A stretch of 64,000 bases of DNA from Puffinus mauretanicus (GCA_023333565.1 JAJKFH010000425.1:992001-1056000); one strand, 5' to 3'; positions 14,901 to 29,000 are shown, numbered from the stretch's first letter. Notes: generated from the letters alone by a model not told the origin. Made by a program: numbers and translations.

Positions 14901-17900
14901 TTTCATTGCTGACCTTCTGTTAAAAGTTCAGTCACTTAGAAAAAGAATTCAAAAATTTACTACTAAAATAGCTTATGGTGATATCTAGTGCTAGATTTTC
15001 TACAACTTTAATGTCATAACATCCAAAAAATGCTTTATAAAACAAACAAAATATGTATAATGAAGGGATCTTAAGAGGCACTTTTCAGAGGATGCCATTT
15101 ACACTTTTAGGAAGAAGCTGACAGTGTAAAGTTGTGCTCTTTGCTCTGAATGAAAGAGAATTCTATTAAGACCACAGGAACAGATCAAAATGCTTGACTT
15201 TAAAAAAGTAAACCACAGCATTTCATTTGGATATTGTCTTCATTATTTTGTATATTGTACCTCCCAATAAAAAATACAACATTAAATAAGATGTTCTATA
15301 GGAAAGCTCCTTCAAAATTTTAATGAAAACGTGTATATATATTAATTATATATATTAATTATATATTAATATACATATTCAATATGTATATATATTAATA
15401 AGCACTAAAATATTGTTGGAGTTCTTTTACTGCCTTTTTTTTTTTTTTTCCAGAAAAAAAGATCAGTTAAATTAGTTTTATTTCATGAGATTTTTTAGCT
15501 TTGACAGAACCATGTAGTCTACTGGAATATGTTTCTTTTCATATTTCTCTGTCAAGCTTTTATCTGGAGGGAGATACAGCAATATAGCTTAGTTTCTTGT
15601 ATCCATTTAAGTTATAGTGTCTCACTTGTAAACAATACCAATAAAACAGTTTAAATGATAACCAAAAGAGATTTCCATCTTTCCTTCTTCTTAACCCTGA
15701 AACTTTTCATTCTGAAAACTGAAGTCATTAAAGTTTTCTTGCTAATTCCTTTAAGAAATAACCTTTTAAATATATATATATAACATGCTAATAAACTAAA
15801 TAAATCAATAGCTTGGAAAGGGGCAGAAAGTAATTTTTCTAAAGGAGCACATAATCACCCGTTTCTCTGTAGTGACGACGTTTATATGCATTTCAAATTA
15901 ATTGGAAGTTATCCAGATAGCATTTAATATAAAATTTGTTCACCTTTTTTTAAAAAAAAAAAATTTAACTCAGTATCTTAATTGTTTTCCTTTGGTAGAA
16001 ACAAGCATTTTTGCTTGGGGTTTTTTCTGAATTTATACTATGATTTGATGCTTAAATGAAAAAATATCAGCAGCCCTGGAATCATTTTTTTTCTGAGTCT
16101 AGGGACTGTTACTTTTTAAACCAAAAAGAAAAAGAATATTAAATAAAATTTAAATATTAGCTGCAGTAAGAATTGGTAGATGATTTGGAAAATTAAGCCT
16201 TATTTAGACATTAAATTTTTAGTACTGAGAATTTTTAAATACTTTAAAAATTGTCCTAGAACTCCATGACTTTGTTTAGTTTTCACTTCTGACCAGGTTG
16301 TAGTCTGTAGATGCAGTTACATCTCTCTAGACAAAGTTAGTCCTTCATTTCAGAAACTTATTCTGCCATCAGTAAATTATAGAGCTAAAAAAGTTTTTAA
16401 AGAGGTGAGTCAGTATGACCAGAGAAAAGAAATCGACAGAATGAAGGCACAAAGGTCTGGATGAACAGGTGGTGGAAATCAGCAAAATTTTTATTGTTTA
16501 AAATTAAAGATAATCGAAATACAAATTTCTAACCCCTCAAATTAAGATATATATTTTATTATAATATGATCAGGTGATTTCAGAACAAGAAAAGTCAAAT
16601 TGAACAATTTCTTTTCTATCTGTCAATGTCTATAAATTTGACAGAAGTGAACATGGAGGAAAAAATCTAAGAATATTAATCTTATTTCTTTTTCAGACAG
16701 TTTAATTCATTTATGCTTGCCACAGAACATTTTCTATTGCCGTCTCATGAATAACCCAATACTTCTATAGGAAGTAAATTATTTCTTGACGTCAGCTGAT
16801 TATCAATTTATATCCTGGGGAAAGTTGGTCATCTTTAAAATTTTATCTTAAAAGCTGCATATCACATTACTGTGAATGAACAATATCTAAACCATGATTA
16901 AAACTCAACAGAAAGCTAAGGCACAGTATTAAGGACTGGCTGACTTTTGATTTTACTGTTCTAAAGAATTTAGCCACTAAGGTGGGATTTAGAAAAATTA
17001 TTTCATGTGGAGAACTTTGGAATATTTTTGACTAAGACAAACTACAAAACCTCAAAAGCTTTCATCTATGTTTTTTCTAAAAAAATGCTTTAATATGAGA
17101 AAGTACCACTGTTCTTCTCAGTAACACATTTATAACCTGGCTGTTTACAGAACCAATGTTGCTGAGTCACATTGTCTATCTATCTGTTCATCTATCTGTT
17201 CATCAGTCCCTTTCCAAGAACTTTTGAACCCTCAGGTCATTTTCAACAAACTTGGAATCCCAAGAAGTTTAAGGATAGTTTAGGAGTGAACAAAAGAGCA
17301 TCTACGTGGTTTCAGTCCAATGAACATCTCAAGCTGGCATAAGCTACTAATGAAGCTAAGAACAGAAGCCCTACTCTTTGACCACTGTGTACATTTACTT
17401 CCACCCTGGCCCTAAGTACTGTTGTGCCAACTTAAATGTATCATTTGGCCTTTCCAGCATGCCATATGCATTTTTTCTAAGGACCTCCAGGATCAAGTTA
17501 TGCAGAATAGCGCACATCCACATTATTCAGAGTTTGTCCTCTCTAAAACTGACTGGACAAGTCTATGCCATATGGTGCTTGTCTCTGGATCCAAAGTGGG
17601 ATCCCTCTTTGGGATCAAGAGGGAGCTAATTGTGGTGCAGGACTTCTCCATAGTCTCTTATCGTTGCAAAAAACTAACTCCTGAATGACACTCAGTTTTT
17701 TTTCTCAGAGAGAACTATTTAATTTACTTTAAACAAAGCCTGGAGCAAAGTTAAAGTTATCAGAGCAGGAGGGCTTTGGAATGAACAGGGAGCAAAATAA
17801 TTGCACTGAAATGTGTGAGCTCATAGCAGCCCACAGACAGGCTGGAACAGGAATTTCCCAACCACTGCACCACCCAGCAACTGATAGATCAAACTCTTGG

Positions 17901-18300
17901 ACAAGGAGACAATTTCCTTTGTGATCTTGGTGCTCTTTCTAGTGCCAAGGAGGAAAACACTGGTTTGTATGAAAAAAAAAAAAGAAAAAAATAAGGAGGA
18001 AGTGGGGAAGCTGGGAACTTAATAGACTGGAGAGGAAGACTGGGATGGGTAGCAATGGGTGAGAAAAAACAGAAGGCATGAAACCAAAAAAGGAAACAAG
18101 ATGCCATGAGAGTTGGAAAGATGTATTAATGGGAAAAGAGAGAAATCAAAGGGAATATGAGATATTGATTAATAGCAGAGGAAGAGCTGCAAAGGAGGAA
18201 ATAGAAGACTAAGGATGGAGGTGACTGGAAAACAGCTGCACAATTCTCTCCAAAATTTAGAGTTCATTCTGGGATATTTAACAGTTTCCTCTTTTGTAGA
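8970..18300. other. AT-rich intergenic DNA, no gene recognised
   Basis: I see no exon with convincing splice sites and no recognisable transposon in this stretch. Open frames are short and of biased composition. Notable local structure is limited to the AT palindromic tract at 15,331-15,400, homopolymers near 15,437-15,450, and a short TCTA/TCTG tetranucleotide-like stretch near 17,175-17,205. Confidence 0.6.
15331..15400. repeat. AT-rich palindromic tract
   Basis: Alternating TATATA and TTAATTA blocks make this about 70-base segment almost self-complementary. The segments ATATATTAATTATATAT and ATATGTATATATATTAAT each fold back on themselves. It is a simple-sequence tract capable of cruciform formation, with no sign of coding potential. 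Confidence 0.8.
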
Positions 18301-18925
18301 TGTGGTGGGTGGACCCTAGCCAGCAGCCAAACACCCATCCAGCTGCTCACTCACTCCCCTCTCCTGCAGGATAGGGAGAAAATAGAAGGAAGGTGAGAAA
18401 ATTCATGGATTGAGATAACGACAGTTTAATTGGAAAGCAAAAGCTGTGTGCACAAGCAAGGCAAAAAGAAGAACTCATTCACTACATCCCATGTGCAGGC
18501 AGATATGCAGCCACTTCCTGGCAAGCAGGGCCTCAGCATGCGTAACGGCTGCTTGGGAAGACAAATACCATCACCATAAATGTCTCCCTTCCTCCTCCTT
18601 TCCCTCCTTTCTTGCTGAGCATGAACTCAGACCTTAATAGTGCTTTCTGTTTTGAGCATGACATACGGGATATCCCTTTGGTCAGTTTGGCTCCAGTGTC
18701 CTCCCTGTGACCCCTCCCAATTTCTTGCCAACCTTGAGCCAACTCGCTTTCAAGGAGGGGTGGGGCTGGGGGGAAGAGAGAAAGTGGTGATGCTGTGCAA
18801 GCACTGTTCAGAAATAACCAAAACTTTGGTATGTTACCAACAACGTTTTCGCCACAAATGCAAACCACAGCAGCACATGGGCTGCTATGAAGAAAGTTAA
18901 CTCCATCGCAGCCAGACCCAGTACA
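18301..18925 (-). mobile_element. Old solo LTR, subfamily B, minus strand
   Basis: On the plus strand it begins TGTGGTGGGTGGACC and ends CCAGACCCAGTACA, the reverse complement layout of the LTR family found elsewhere in the window. Internal landmarks agree with subfamily B: GACAGTTTAATTGGAAAGCAA, GGCAGATATGCAGCCACTTC and GTAACGGCTGCTTGGGAAGA. Flanks gtaga and gttga match at 4 of 5 bases, compatible with a decayed 5-bp duplication. It is more diverged than the other copies: the TATA segment is lost and the CRE position reads TGACATAC. No coding sequence remains. Confidence 0.75.
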
Positions 18926-20878
18926 GTTGAAAAAACCCATCATGTACTTGTAAAGTACATATGTTTATAATAACAATTTTTAACTGTTAATAGTTATTTT
19001 ATTGGTTTAAGTGGCAGGGGTCTATGCTGTGGTGCTAAAGATCTAAATCCACTGGCAAGCTAGAGTTTTATATGATATAATTTCAAGGGATCGATATTAA
19101 GGAAGGAGTTAGTGTGCTGATTAGAAAACCATAAAAACATAAACATAAAAAACCAAAGTTGAAATAGTTAGGAATGCTGCAAATAAACTCCAACATTTAA
19201 TAATTAAAAGCATTTTCACAATTAATCTTGCCTTGACAATCTTAATCCTATTTTTTGCATAGGTATTATCCTGTAGTCTCCGGTTACATTATTACATAAT
19301 TAATTACAGGACAGTTCTTTACTCCTTCACACTAGGGAAAATGATCGTTTCGATGTGTAAATGAACTGTCTACTCCCATTTATCTGTGTGTGTGACTTCA
19401 GACATTGGATTCTGTTCAATAGGAGCTGACCACCAGGTCTATCTGTCTGCATAGGTACAGTAGGCAGCTACTTTGAGAAAAATATTTCCAGAGTGAAAAA
19501 ATGGCATTGTTTCTGATTCCTACTCTGCCAATAAATACAAATTTTGTAATTAATAGAAAAAGGCCATAGGTTTTGTATTGGCTGAGAATACAAGGCCTCA
19601 GGACTTTTTTGTGTTTGTCCCAGTCTACGTTTCTTTTAGCTATGATGGCAATTGTTTAGTCAGGTTTGGTTTATGTTAATTCTAGTTTATAGTGATAACA
19701 AGTGTTTACTGAACTATATAGAGAATAAAAAGTGATTTGCAAGTGGGCAAACACAAGATGATAACAGAGGTCCCACACTGCAAATGCAAACCTTAATGGT
19801 CCTACAGGAGTATAATCTTCTTAAACCAATGTAGAGGTAACAGAAAGAACAGAAAACTGAATGACTGAGAATCAATGAAGAGAAAGCTAATGTATGCAGA
19901 CAGTGTCAAGAAAATGTATACTAATAAACCCAAGCAGACTCCAAGACCATGGGAGGAGGGACCCCTACCACCAGCATCAAACTCTTCCTGGGGAAGAGCT
20001 CAGAGAGCTTATGATCCCTCCAGCCTTTCTCATGGAAGAAGACTGCTACCATCAATCTTGGGAGTTTGGGAGGGAGAGCACAGCACCAGACAAAAGGGGC
20101 AGCTACTACAAAGGGTTTTCTTTATAACTATTTTAACAAGTTATTGGACTATTAGTCACAGGATTATGGTAACTGGACTAAGAATTACTCTTTGTTGCAT
20201 TTTGATTAGACTGTCAAATTAGACCAATGATGAAATCTTGTATCTACATGTGTATTGCATATTCCCTTTTGTCAGTAATAAGACTTTGAGTGTAACAGCT
20301 GAAAAATTGAGAAACCTGGGCTGTTGCTGTGGCTATTGCCCTTTCATGAGGGTTCAAACTCTGCTTCCAGGAAGCTGGAGGAGGATCTCCCCAAAACCAC
20401 CCATGCCAGCTCTACCTGTATTTCTCATTGCTGGCCTTCCTTTACCAGACTTGGCCACAAGCTAGACCGTAGCCACTCACCCTTCAGGCAGCACACACTG
20501 CTGGGGAGCCGGCAACCCTTTCTGCTAACTTTTCAAAAACAGAACAGGAGTCAGTGTATTAAAAATGTTAAATACTTTAAAAGACTAACCTTGCAGCATC
20601 TTCATCTAGATCAACAAAATTAACAGGTATTTTGACTTTGCTTTTTCAATACCTGCAAATTCCTTACCTGCGTTGTTGAGCTTCAGGAGCTGTAAGGTTT
20701 AGTGTTATAGAAGAGCATTTGAGAAAATTAATGTTGTACTGTAAATAAGATCTACAGTCACAAACAGAGCAATGCAAAATCAAATTATTGAGAGCCCTAT
20801 CTATTCTAAATATGGAATTACACTAGAGTCCTTTAGAATAAAACTATATATTATGCCATTATCATGAGGGAACTGAAG

Positions 20879-20911
20879 GCTATCAGCTATTAGTTGATAT
20901 TAGCTGATAGC
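20879..20911. repeat. Perfect 11-bp inverted repeat, 11-nt loop
   Basis: GCTATCAGCTA at 20,879-20,889 is exactly complementary to TAGCTGATAGC at 20,901-20,911. There is no T-run after it to suggest a Pol III end, and the stem is far shorter than a microRNA precursor. It is listed as structure only. Confidence 0.7.
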
Positions 20912-23900
20912 TATCACAAGGCTACTATTACAAAGGAACTCATATTTACAAAGTAAGCAAATGAAACCAATCTTAAATCATTTGCAATCTTAATAATCTT
21001 TTTTAATGCAGGATTTGCTTTTTAATCCACTTTTGTCTTAATTAAGCCAAGAGAACCTGTACCTCTTTTCTGGGCTACTGCACTCCAATTCTTTTGTACC
21101 TCTTGGTTGTATTATAAATGCCACTGACACATTTCACAGTGCAAATATATGACTGGTTTGACTTGAAATACACATGATAATTTTCAGAATATCTTACCAT
21201 GTGTCTCTTGTTTTTCTTGCCTGCAATATTGTTATTTATTCCGTGTTGTTTTATTAGCGTCAAGTGATCTTTCCATGATCACAAACTATAAAACCTTTAA
21301 AAAAAAAAATCTACCAGGTGGCAACTCTGTCTGAGAGTACTTGCACAAATACAAATCATATTCTTGCTGTGTTATCAAGCTACCTCCTACATGATAAATT
21401 CAGTCTCTTTCGCAGATAACAAGAAGTCTTCCTGCTCAGCAATTCTAAATGGGTCTATGTCTATGAGGTCTATGACCTCTGAAAATACTTGTTTCTGAAG
21501 TCTGGAACAGAAAAAAGGACTCCTGGTCTAACCTTGGAGAAATACCACAGGCCACAATCACTGACTTTTGTAGTACTTCTGATACATTAAGTTAAAGAAC
21601 AGTTATTTCCAAAAATAGAGAAGCCATTTTCATACAATATCTTTGGCTTCTAGAAAAATAAGCTGTGACTCAGATCAGAACTAGATTAGAAACTGCAGAA
21701 GACTGTAACTGTAACCAGTCTTGGACATGTAGCGAAGGAGAAAGTAGAGCAAGAGAAACAGTTTAATCTATCCAGCAATTGCCATGAGACATGTTTGCAG
21801 CAATGCATGTACCAGAGCTGGGTACAAGGCCACGAAGGGCATGTATCCAAGGGAAGCTGGATGCATGGCCAGCCCCTGCATTGACTAAATAGAAGAGGGG
21901 AGCACAAAATGTTAATGGGATCCAAACCTCCAAGGTAGAAAAGAGAGGATGAAGAAAAAGAGAAGTGTGAAGGCTCAGGCTCCCAAATCAAACTGCCTTG
22001 AGTTTCTGGCATAAGAATTTTATTTGGGTAAGTTAGTCAGCTCCTTTGGACAGCAGCACAACATTCCAGAATTCATCCTATCACTTACTATTCTCTCCTA
22101 CAGACTCAAGGAGTCAAGCATCCTTTTCTGTCCTCATTTTAGGTGGTGATTATATATTTTTCCCATTTCCTTAATTTGTTTTATGTGTTGTTGGGTTTTT
22201 TTTCTCATTAAGCCATTCGCTAAGATATCCCTCCCTTCCCCATTCTCTTCTCAGCTTGAAACTGAATTAGCTATTCTTTTAAGTAGAGAAGACGACATTC
22301 TCTCAAATCCCATCTTTTTTTGTCTTACATATACACATACATATTTTTGAAAAAAAAACTTCTTGACAAAATTAATATGATTCTTCCAAATTTAAGGAAA
22401 AACTTCAGAGTTTCATCTGGTTCCAATTTAGTTGAAAAGTTTTTATGTTAGTTTACAGGAATGCATTTTTATCTTCTTTAATAAAACCTCATTAAAATCA
22501 TATATTTCTCAAGTATTCACATATGGTTGTTTCCACTGAGTAAAACAGTACTGTCTGATTCTGACACAACCTTTTTTCCTCAGGGACTCAGAGACAGCAC
22601 ATCTCTGGGTGCAGGACTATGCTTGTTCTGTGAAAGAGAAACAAGTGCTACAAAACAGGATGCATGTTAAGCATATTTTGCTTTATTTACATCCAAGCAC
22701 CAGTATTTAAAGGAGAGAGCTAAAAAGAGGATAAGAGAGGCTCTTCCCCATGGAAACTCATCCAGAAACAACGAGTAGTTACCAGAAATCATCCCTACCT
22801 CCACTGCAGCCAACTGGAGCCACAGGCAGGCAGAAGAGAACCCTCGGCTCTTGCAGCAACTTTCCCCTCCATCAGTCTTTGCAGTACAAAAATGGCATGA
22901 CCCGGAGTGAATGGCACCAAATCATGTCTTCGTTATTGTAAAACATGCTCTCTCAGTGAGGGAAGAACTACAGCAAAATGTAACTATTTTTGATCTGGTA
23001 CCATAAAAATTATTCTCAAGCTCCACCTGGTGGTAGGAAACTGGCCCTTAAGTCCAGGCCTTACTCAGCACAGAAGGTAAACCTTCTCCTAGGTTCAATG
23101 GGTCTAATTTGTAATACTTCGCAAGTAAATGCCCGATCTTTGTGGGAATGGAGCAAATTACTATGTTGTTAACACTGTCAATACAAGATGTCAATAGTGA
23201 CTCTATGGACTGTACACACAAGACCGACCATTTTCTTTTCCAGTTCTAAATAAAATGCGTGCTTCCATAACACATACAGTTCATGTCAATTTACAGAAGA
23301 TGTTGTTCTCTCTGCTGTTAACAGCAACATAGTTTCACTGATACTTTTCGGAAAATCACGACGATTCTTAGAATAGTAGAAAATGGTAACTCATCCAGTC
23401 TCAACTTCCCTGTACATATTGACGGCTTTGTCCTCTGAGACTGAAGACATCTACCCAGATTCTTCTGGAACCACAACTTGTACATTCTCTGAGGTAGATT
23501 AATTTAATTTAGCACACTGTGAGATCTGTGCTGTCTTTTAAAAAACAATCTTCAAAAGCAAGCTACAAATTTTCTGGTTGGGTTTTAAAATTTACAGGAC
23601 AACACTTGTAACCACAAAAACCTCCCATGATTTTTATTCTCTCCTCTGACCATATAGGTAAGGACATAGCAGGCTCCTCTCTCCACATCAACCAGCAACC
23701 TCAAGGAGCTGCAGTAATGTCTGTCCCAGAACAACAGGGGGGGGAATAAAATCAACATTGTGCATCCTCTCTGAGTGCTGTGAAAGATGAACATGTTATT
23801 ACAAGTTCTCTATAGCATTCCATCTTTTCAAGGCATGTTACAATCCGGTAATGAGGCAAGGATCTCAGTCTTGTCTTTAAAAGCCCAGAAGACTCTTTTG

Positions 23901-24464
23901 TTTTGGCCTGGTTTTTTTTTTTTCCCCTTCAGTCTACCTGAGCTTGTTTTAAGGGGGAGTGTTGTTTTGTGGTAACTTTTTTCAGTCCTGTAAGATGACT
24001 GTGCACACTGCCTCTTTTCCCCTCCCAAGATCATATTAGTATTTATTTGTATCAGCAAACAGTATCAGTGCTCTGCACTACAGAGTGAGCAAGCTAATGC
24101 TTCAGTAAATTGTTGCTGCCTCCTGTTACATCTGTTCTGCTCTGTTCACTAATTGCCTGTCACAACCACTGAGCCATGGTGCCAGCCATGCTGCCACTTT
24201 CTCTTTGGTCAGCTTGTCGGCTCCTATTAATCTGAGCCCTGTTGCTTTTTCCACAGCCAATGTTTTTGCACTCTGGATATAATGAAAATCTATTACATTG
24301 GTGTTACATGAAAGTGCCAAAATTATAATTCAAAAGAAAAAAAAAAGTTAATGACTTTTTGTGTGAAAGTTGACAGTTTCTTACCATAGCAGCAAATTAT
24401 TTTCCTTGATACTGCTTCACTTTCAGGACCATATATATCTTTACATATCTTTCAATCTGTTGCT

Positions 24465-24520
24465 ATATTATTAATGTTATTATTAATAATAATTATTAAT
24501 TATTATTATTATTTTATTAT
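24465..24520. repeat. ATT/AAT simple repeat
   Basis: An irregular run of ATT, AAT and TTA triplets in AT-rich DNA. It is a low-complexity microsatellite. Confidence 0.85.
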
Positions 24521-24792
24521 ATGGAAAGGAGCTTCTAGAATCAAACTTTGTGAATGTCTCAAACAAAATCTGAGCATAAGAAGTAGTGATATCTAGAATA
24601 TGACAATTTTAAAGGCAAGTCAGGAGTCCACTACTCATTTTTGTGCTGAATTTTGTCAGCTTTTTTCCTCAAGTGGAAAGCGGTTGATTTGAAACTGATT
24701 TAGATTTGATAATTCTTCCAAAACAATTATATTCTCCACATTTTAATTCAGTAGTCCAGAGTACAGAAGTGAAAGATCATGCTATTACAGAT

Positions 24793-26030
24793 ATAGAATC
24801 AGAGAATCATAGAATCATTTAGGTTGGAAAAGACATTTAAGATCAAATCTAACCGTTAACCTAGCACTGCCAAGTCCACCACTAAACCATGTCCCTAAGC
24901 ACCACATCTACGCATCTTTTAAATACCTTCAGGGATGATGACTCAACCACTTCCCTGGGCAGCCTGTTCCAAGGCTTGATAGCCCTTTCAGTGATGAAAT
25001 TTTTCCTAATGTCCAATCTAAATCTCCCCTGGCGCAACTTGAGGCCATTTCCTCTCGTCCTAACACTTTGTTACTTGGGAGAAGAGATCGACACCCACCT
25101 CACTACAACCTCCTTTCAGGTAGTTGTAGAGCGCGATGAGGTCTCCCCTCAGCCTCCTCTTCTCCAGGCTAAACAACCCCAGTTCCCTCAGCCACTCCTC
25201 ATAAGATTTGTTTTCCAGACCCTTCACCAGCTTCATTGCCCTTCTCTGGACACGCTCCAACACCTCCATGTCCTTCCTGTAGTGAGGGGCCCAAAACTGA
25301 ACACAGTATTCGAGATGCGGCCTCACCAGTGCCGAGTACAGGGGCACAATCACCTCCCTACTCCTGCTGACCACACTATTTCTGATACAGGCCAGGATGC
25401 CATTGGCCTTCTTGGCCACCTGGGCACACTGCCGGCTCATGTTCAACCAGCTGTCAATCAGCACCCCCAGGTCCTTTTCCTCCGAGCAGCTTTCCAGCCA
25501 CTCTTCCCCAAGCCTGTAACGTTGCATGGGGTTGTTGTGACCAAAGTGCAGGACCCGGCACTTGGCCTTGTTGAACCTCTTACAGTTGGCCTCAGCCCAT
25601 CGATCCAGCCTGTCCAGACCGCCCCTGTAGAGCCTTCCTACCCTCGAGCAGATCAACACTCCCACCCAACTAGGTAAACAACATCCACAGCCTTTCCCTC
25701 ATCCACTAAGCGGGTCACCTTGTCATAGAAGATCAGGTTAGCCAAGTAGGACCTGCCTTTCATAAACCCATGCTGACTGGGCCTGATCACCAGTCCTGTA
25801 TGTGCCACGTGATGGCATTCAGGATGATCTACTCCATAACCTTCCCTGGCAGACCTACAGACCTGTTCCTCGCATCCTCCTTCCAGCCCTTCTTGTACGT
25901 GGGCATCATGTTTGTTAACTTCCAGTCAACTGGGACCTCCAGGGCTAGCCAGGACTGCTGATAAATGATTGAAATTGGCTTGGTAGCACACTTGGTAGAG
26001 GATCCCATCCGGCCCCATGGACTTGTGTGT
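24793..26030 (-). mobile_element. CR1 LINE, 5'-truncated and internally deleted, minus strand
   Basis: The element reads right to left. Its 3' tail is the AGAATCATAGAATCAT repeat at 24,793-24,817, the reverse complement of the ATTCTATG-type CR1 end. Upstream lie the 3' untranslated region and the C-terminal part of ORF2. The 5' end stops near the reverse transcriptase segment corresponding to 'SMGPDG', at about 26,030. Compared with the copy at 52-58 kb, about 275 bases are missing at about 25,671: sequence jumps from the segment encoding VVYL directly to the one encoding GVLI. That removes catalytic motif A, the PQGS segment and the FADD segment. It cannot encode an active polymerase. Confidence 0.92.
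25060..25665 (-). pseudogene. CR1 ORF2 C-terminal fragment (post-catalytic RT region)
   Basis: A 201-codon frame without stops corresponds to the part of CR1 ORF2 that follows the FADD motif: [37 protein letters not shown] and [16 protein letters not shown], then [16 protein letters not shown]. It lacks the endonuclease, the palm motifs A-C and a genuine start codon. It is therefore a remnant inside a dead LINE copy, although the frame is unusually well preserved, suggesting fairly recent insertion. Long open frames on the opposite strand (24,889-25,677) are antisense shadows of this element. Confidence 0.9.
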
Positions 26031-29000
26031 GTCAATGCATATATATATGCATGTGCTCACACATATGTATTATCTACATATGTATGCATCTGTATATATA
26101 TATTTCCGTGTATATCAACTACAGCGATAGTAAGAACCATCCCAAGTTTATCTTCAAGACCCATTATTGATTTTGGCTTCCAGACTATGGTAAGCTGAGG
26201 AGACTCCTTCCCACCCAAAGTTCTGGAAAATTAAGTCAATAAAACTCCCCTACACAGAGTTTCCCAAGCTCCTCTTCTTAGTGTCTGGAAGAATATTTAA
26301 TCTGCACAAGGCAACACTGAAAACTTGTAGGCAGTTGTTTGGGGTTCTGCAGAGTCCTATAAGGAGCAGAGAATCTGCTTAGTTTTTAAAATAAAGTTTC
26401 TTTTTAGGAGCTGGTCATTAACACCTGTCCTGGGACTCTGAAAGTAAGGATTGCCATGCACTCTGTTCTGTTGCAGAACTCTGGTTTTGTATTTGTATAT
26501 GGAAAGAAAAGTTGTCATGTTTCAGTGACACCCCTATTGTTTCACACGCTGTATGAACACTGGACAAGAATGCTGTCTCTATTCAGTAATATTTACAGTC
26601 TAGTTTGACGCACATAGCTAGATAAATACTTTCTAAATAACTGGAGGGGTAGACACAAGAAAAAGATACGATCGCCATGACAGATAAATGATCCCAGTGG
26701 AAAAAGATCCTTGACTGGTGTCAAGTGTTTCATGGAGACTTTTAAAGAAGGTTTTGTATTTTGCTATTGCAAAAAATAAACTTAAACACACACACACAAA
26801 AACTGTAGAAAATATAAAACTGCTAATATTTATGCTGCTAATATGCTAATACTGCTAATATGAAGGAAGCTCCTTCAAAAATACTTAAGAAAAGTGGTGA
26901 ATTTCACCAAGCCAGTCAGACACACAAATTGACAGCTTAACTGTACTGGATAGTTTGTAGGCTATGGAGAGTCTTGAAAGACGAAATTAATTCTGCAAAA
27001 GAGAAGGAGACCAAAGAAGAGAATATGAGAAAGAACAGATTCTGGACAAGAGAATACAGATGGATATGGAGAGTTACTTCACAGGGATCAAACACATGAA
27101 CAAAATTACCGCAGGGAAAGATGTTACCACGTATCCATCTGTCTGTATGTATTTTCATCCCCTCCAAACTCCAACATAAATATGAGATATTTTTCTGTGT
27201 TTCACCAAGAGTGTGCTCACCAGAATAACTTCTGATTCCCAACACGGTTCCACAAGGTAAGGCATGCACATGGGCTATTACCTCTGAGCAGCTCAAATGT
27301 AGCAGAGCGGCAGTGTATTCCCCCGAAATTTTTTGTCATGCATTAAGCTTTTAACAAAATGTAGACATAATATGTCCTTTATGGAAATGAGAGCTCAAGG
27401 TGATACGTAAGTTACAGGACTGAGAGAAGAGTGATGTTCTCACAAGTAATTAAGAGCGGCTATAACAGATTCTCCTTTTTTAGCATAAAGTACACTTTTA
27501 GTTTTTAAATTATCAACAGGGGCAAAATAATAGAAATATAATTTCAGAATAACCAAAATCGTTCACAAATTTCTAAGTGTGACTTCTTATGGGAATCAAA
27601 ATGTTAAAGCTTCAGGGCTAAGCATATGCTCCCAGGTTATACAAAGCTGAAGGACAGTTTGCCCAGGCAATGGATCTTGGCTGTCTATGCTATCAGCTCC
27701 CTGGAACCACCCCTGGCCTTGCTGTGGTCTGGATAAATTAGCATGCTCCCAAAGAGTTCCTGGGCACAGTTCAGGAGTTAGGATGGGTAAAAGAGACCTT
27801 TACCAGACCTGCTTGCAGAGGTTATATTTACAGGTAGGTTTATGCCCGTTTTGACCTTGGTGCCAGAGGACGGCATGGAGCACTTTTAGTTTACTAGCAG
27901 GTGTTTATTCTCAGAGGCCCTAACAGAGGAACAACAAGGCAAAGCTGTCTCTCTGTTCACCCCACTCCCCTGAGTCATGCCCATGAGCTCCAGCGCTGGA
28001 GTTTTGGGATTCTCGGCTGTGTGGCAAACTCCACAGAGCCTGTGAGGAACTCTGGCCCCACGCTCACCTCCACAGCGATCTGCCTGACAGCTAGAATTTC
28101 AAGAAGCTTTCCAGCCTGACATAGAAAATCAAGATGTTTGAAAGTTTGTGTGTTTCAGTGATTATGAGAGTTTCTTCCTCCTTCTGTTAGGAATAAGATA
28201 GCTTTATGATCCCTCTTTATTTGCCTAAAAATAAAAAAAAAAACAAATATGTGAAAATTCTGTGGTTAGAGACTAAATACTAATAAGGCATTTGACAAAC
28301 TTGGGAAACAGCTGTCCAGCCATTATTGACAAGGTTAGCACGGATTTTGATACTCTACAACACTGAGGAAAAAAAAAAAACAAACAAATAAAGAAAAAGA
28401 AACAAATCCAAACCCCACAGCATTTATACAAATCAAATACAAAACAGACATCAAAAATCCTTACATCTGCTTAATTATCATGTCAGATAAACTTCTGTTT
28501 GAACTTCTGATACGAAGCACACACACATACACAGAAAAAGCAAGCTGAAAAAATGAGCATTTTTCAGAAACTTAGGTTGAAGTAAGGCTCATTATGTAAG
28601 TAATGCATTCTCAAGAAAAGAAGCCCATGTGAATGAAAACATGATGGAATAGTAAAGAAGAACAAGTTGCAAGACATGACACTTCATTTCTGGAGGACCT
28701 GGGAGATCAATACCTTACTCTGTGTAATATTATCCACATCTATTCAGAAAGCATGACCTGAAGAATGAGTTGATGCGCATCACATTTTCTTTCAAGTAAC
28801 TGGGATATAATGTAAAATCTGTAGACAAGATCATTGATTTTTTTCCTCCTTTAAAAAATGTGATATTATGATGAAATTTATCTGAAACGTAACTTCAATG
28901 AAGTTACAGTTGGGATGAATTCATGCCTGTACATTTACTTATTTAAATTGGCATGTATATTCTTTTAAATCTTTCCTTCATTCTGCTTTGCAAGTTGAAA

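Larger units (their letters stand above)
18926..24792. other. AT-rich intergenic DNA, no gene recognised
   Basis: No CR1, LTR or credible exon is seen here. It includes a perfect 11-bp hairpin at 20,879-20,911 and ATT/AAT simple repeats at about 24,465-24,520. The stretch 24,070-24,350 is less AT-rich and free of repeats. A conserved non-coding element is possible there, but nothing in one sequence can show it. Confidence 0.55.

Noticed and set aside
19875..20222. 115-codon plus-strand open frame
   Set aside because: No domain, no family match that I recognise and no splice context. It is likely a chance frame.
24889..25677. Long plus-strand open frame (262 codons)
   Set aside because: It is the antisense of a CR1 ORF2 fragment. 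The recognisable reverse transcriptase peptides are on the minus strand.
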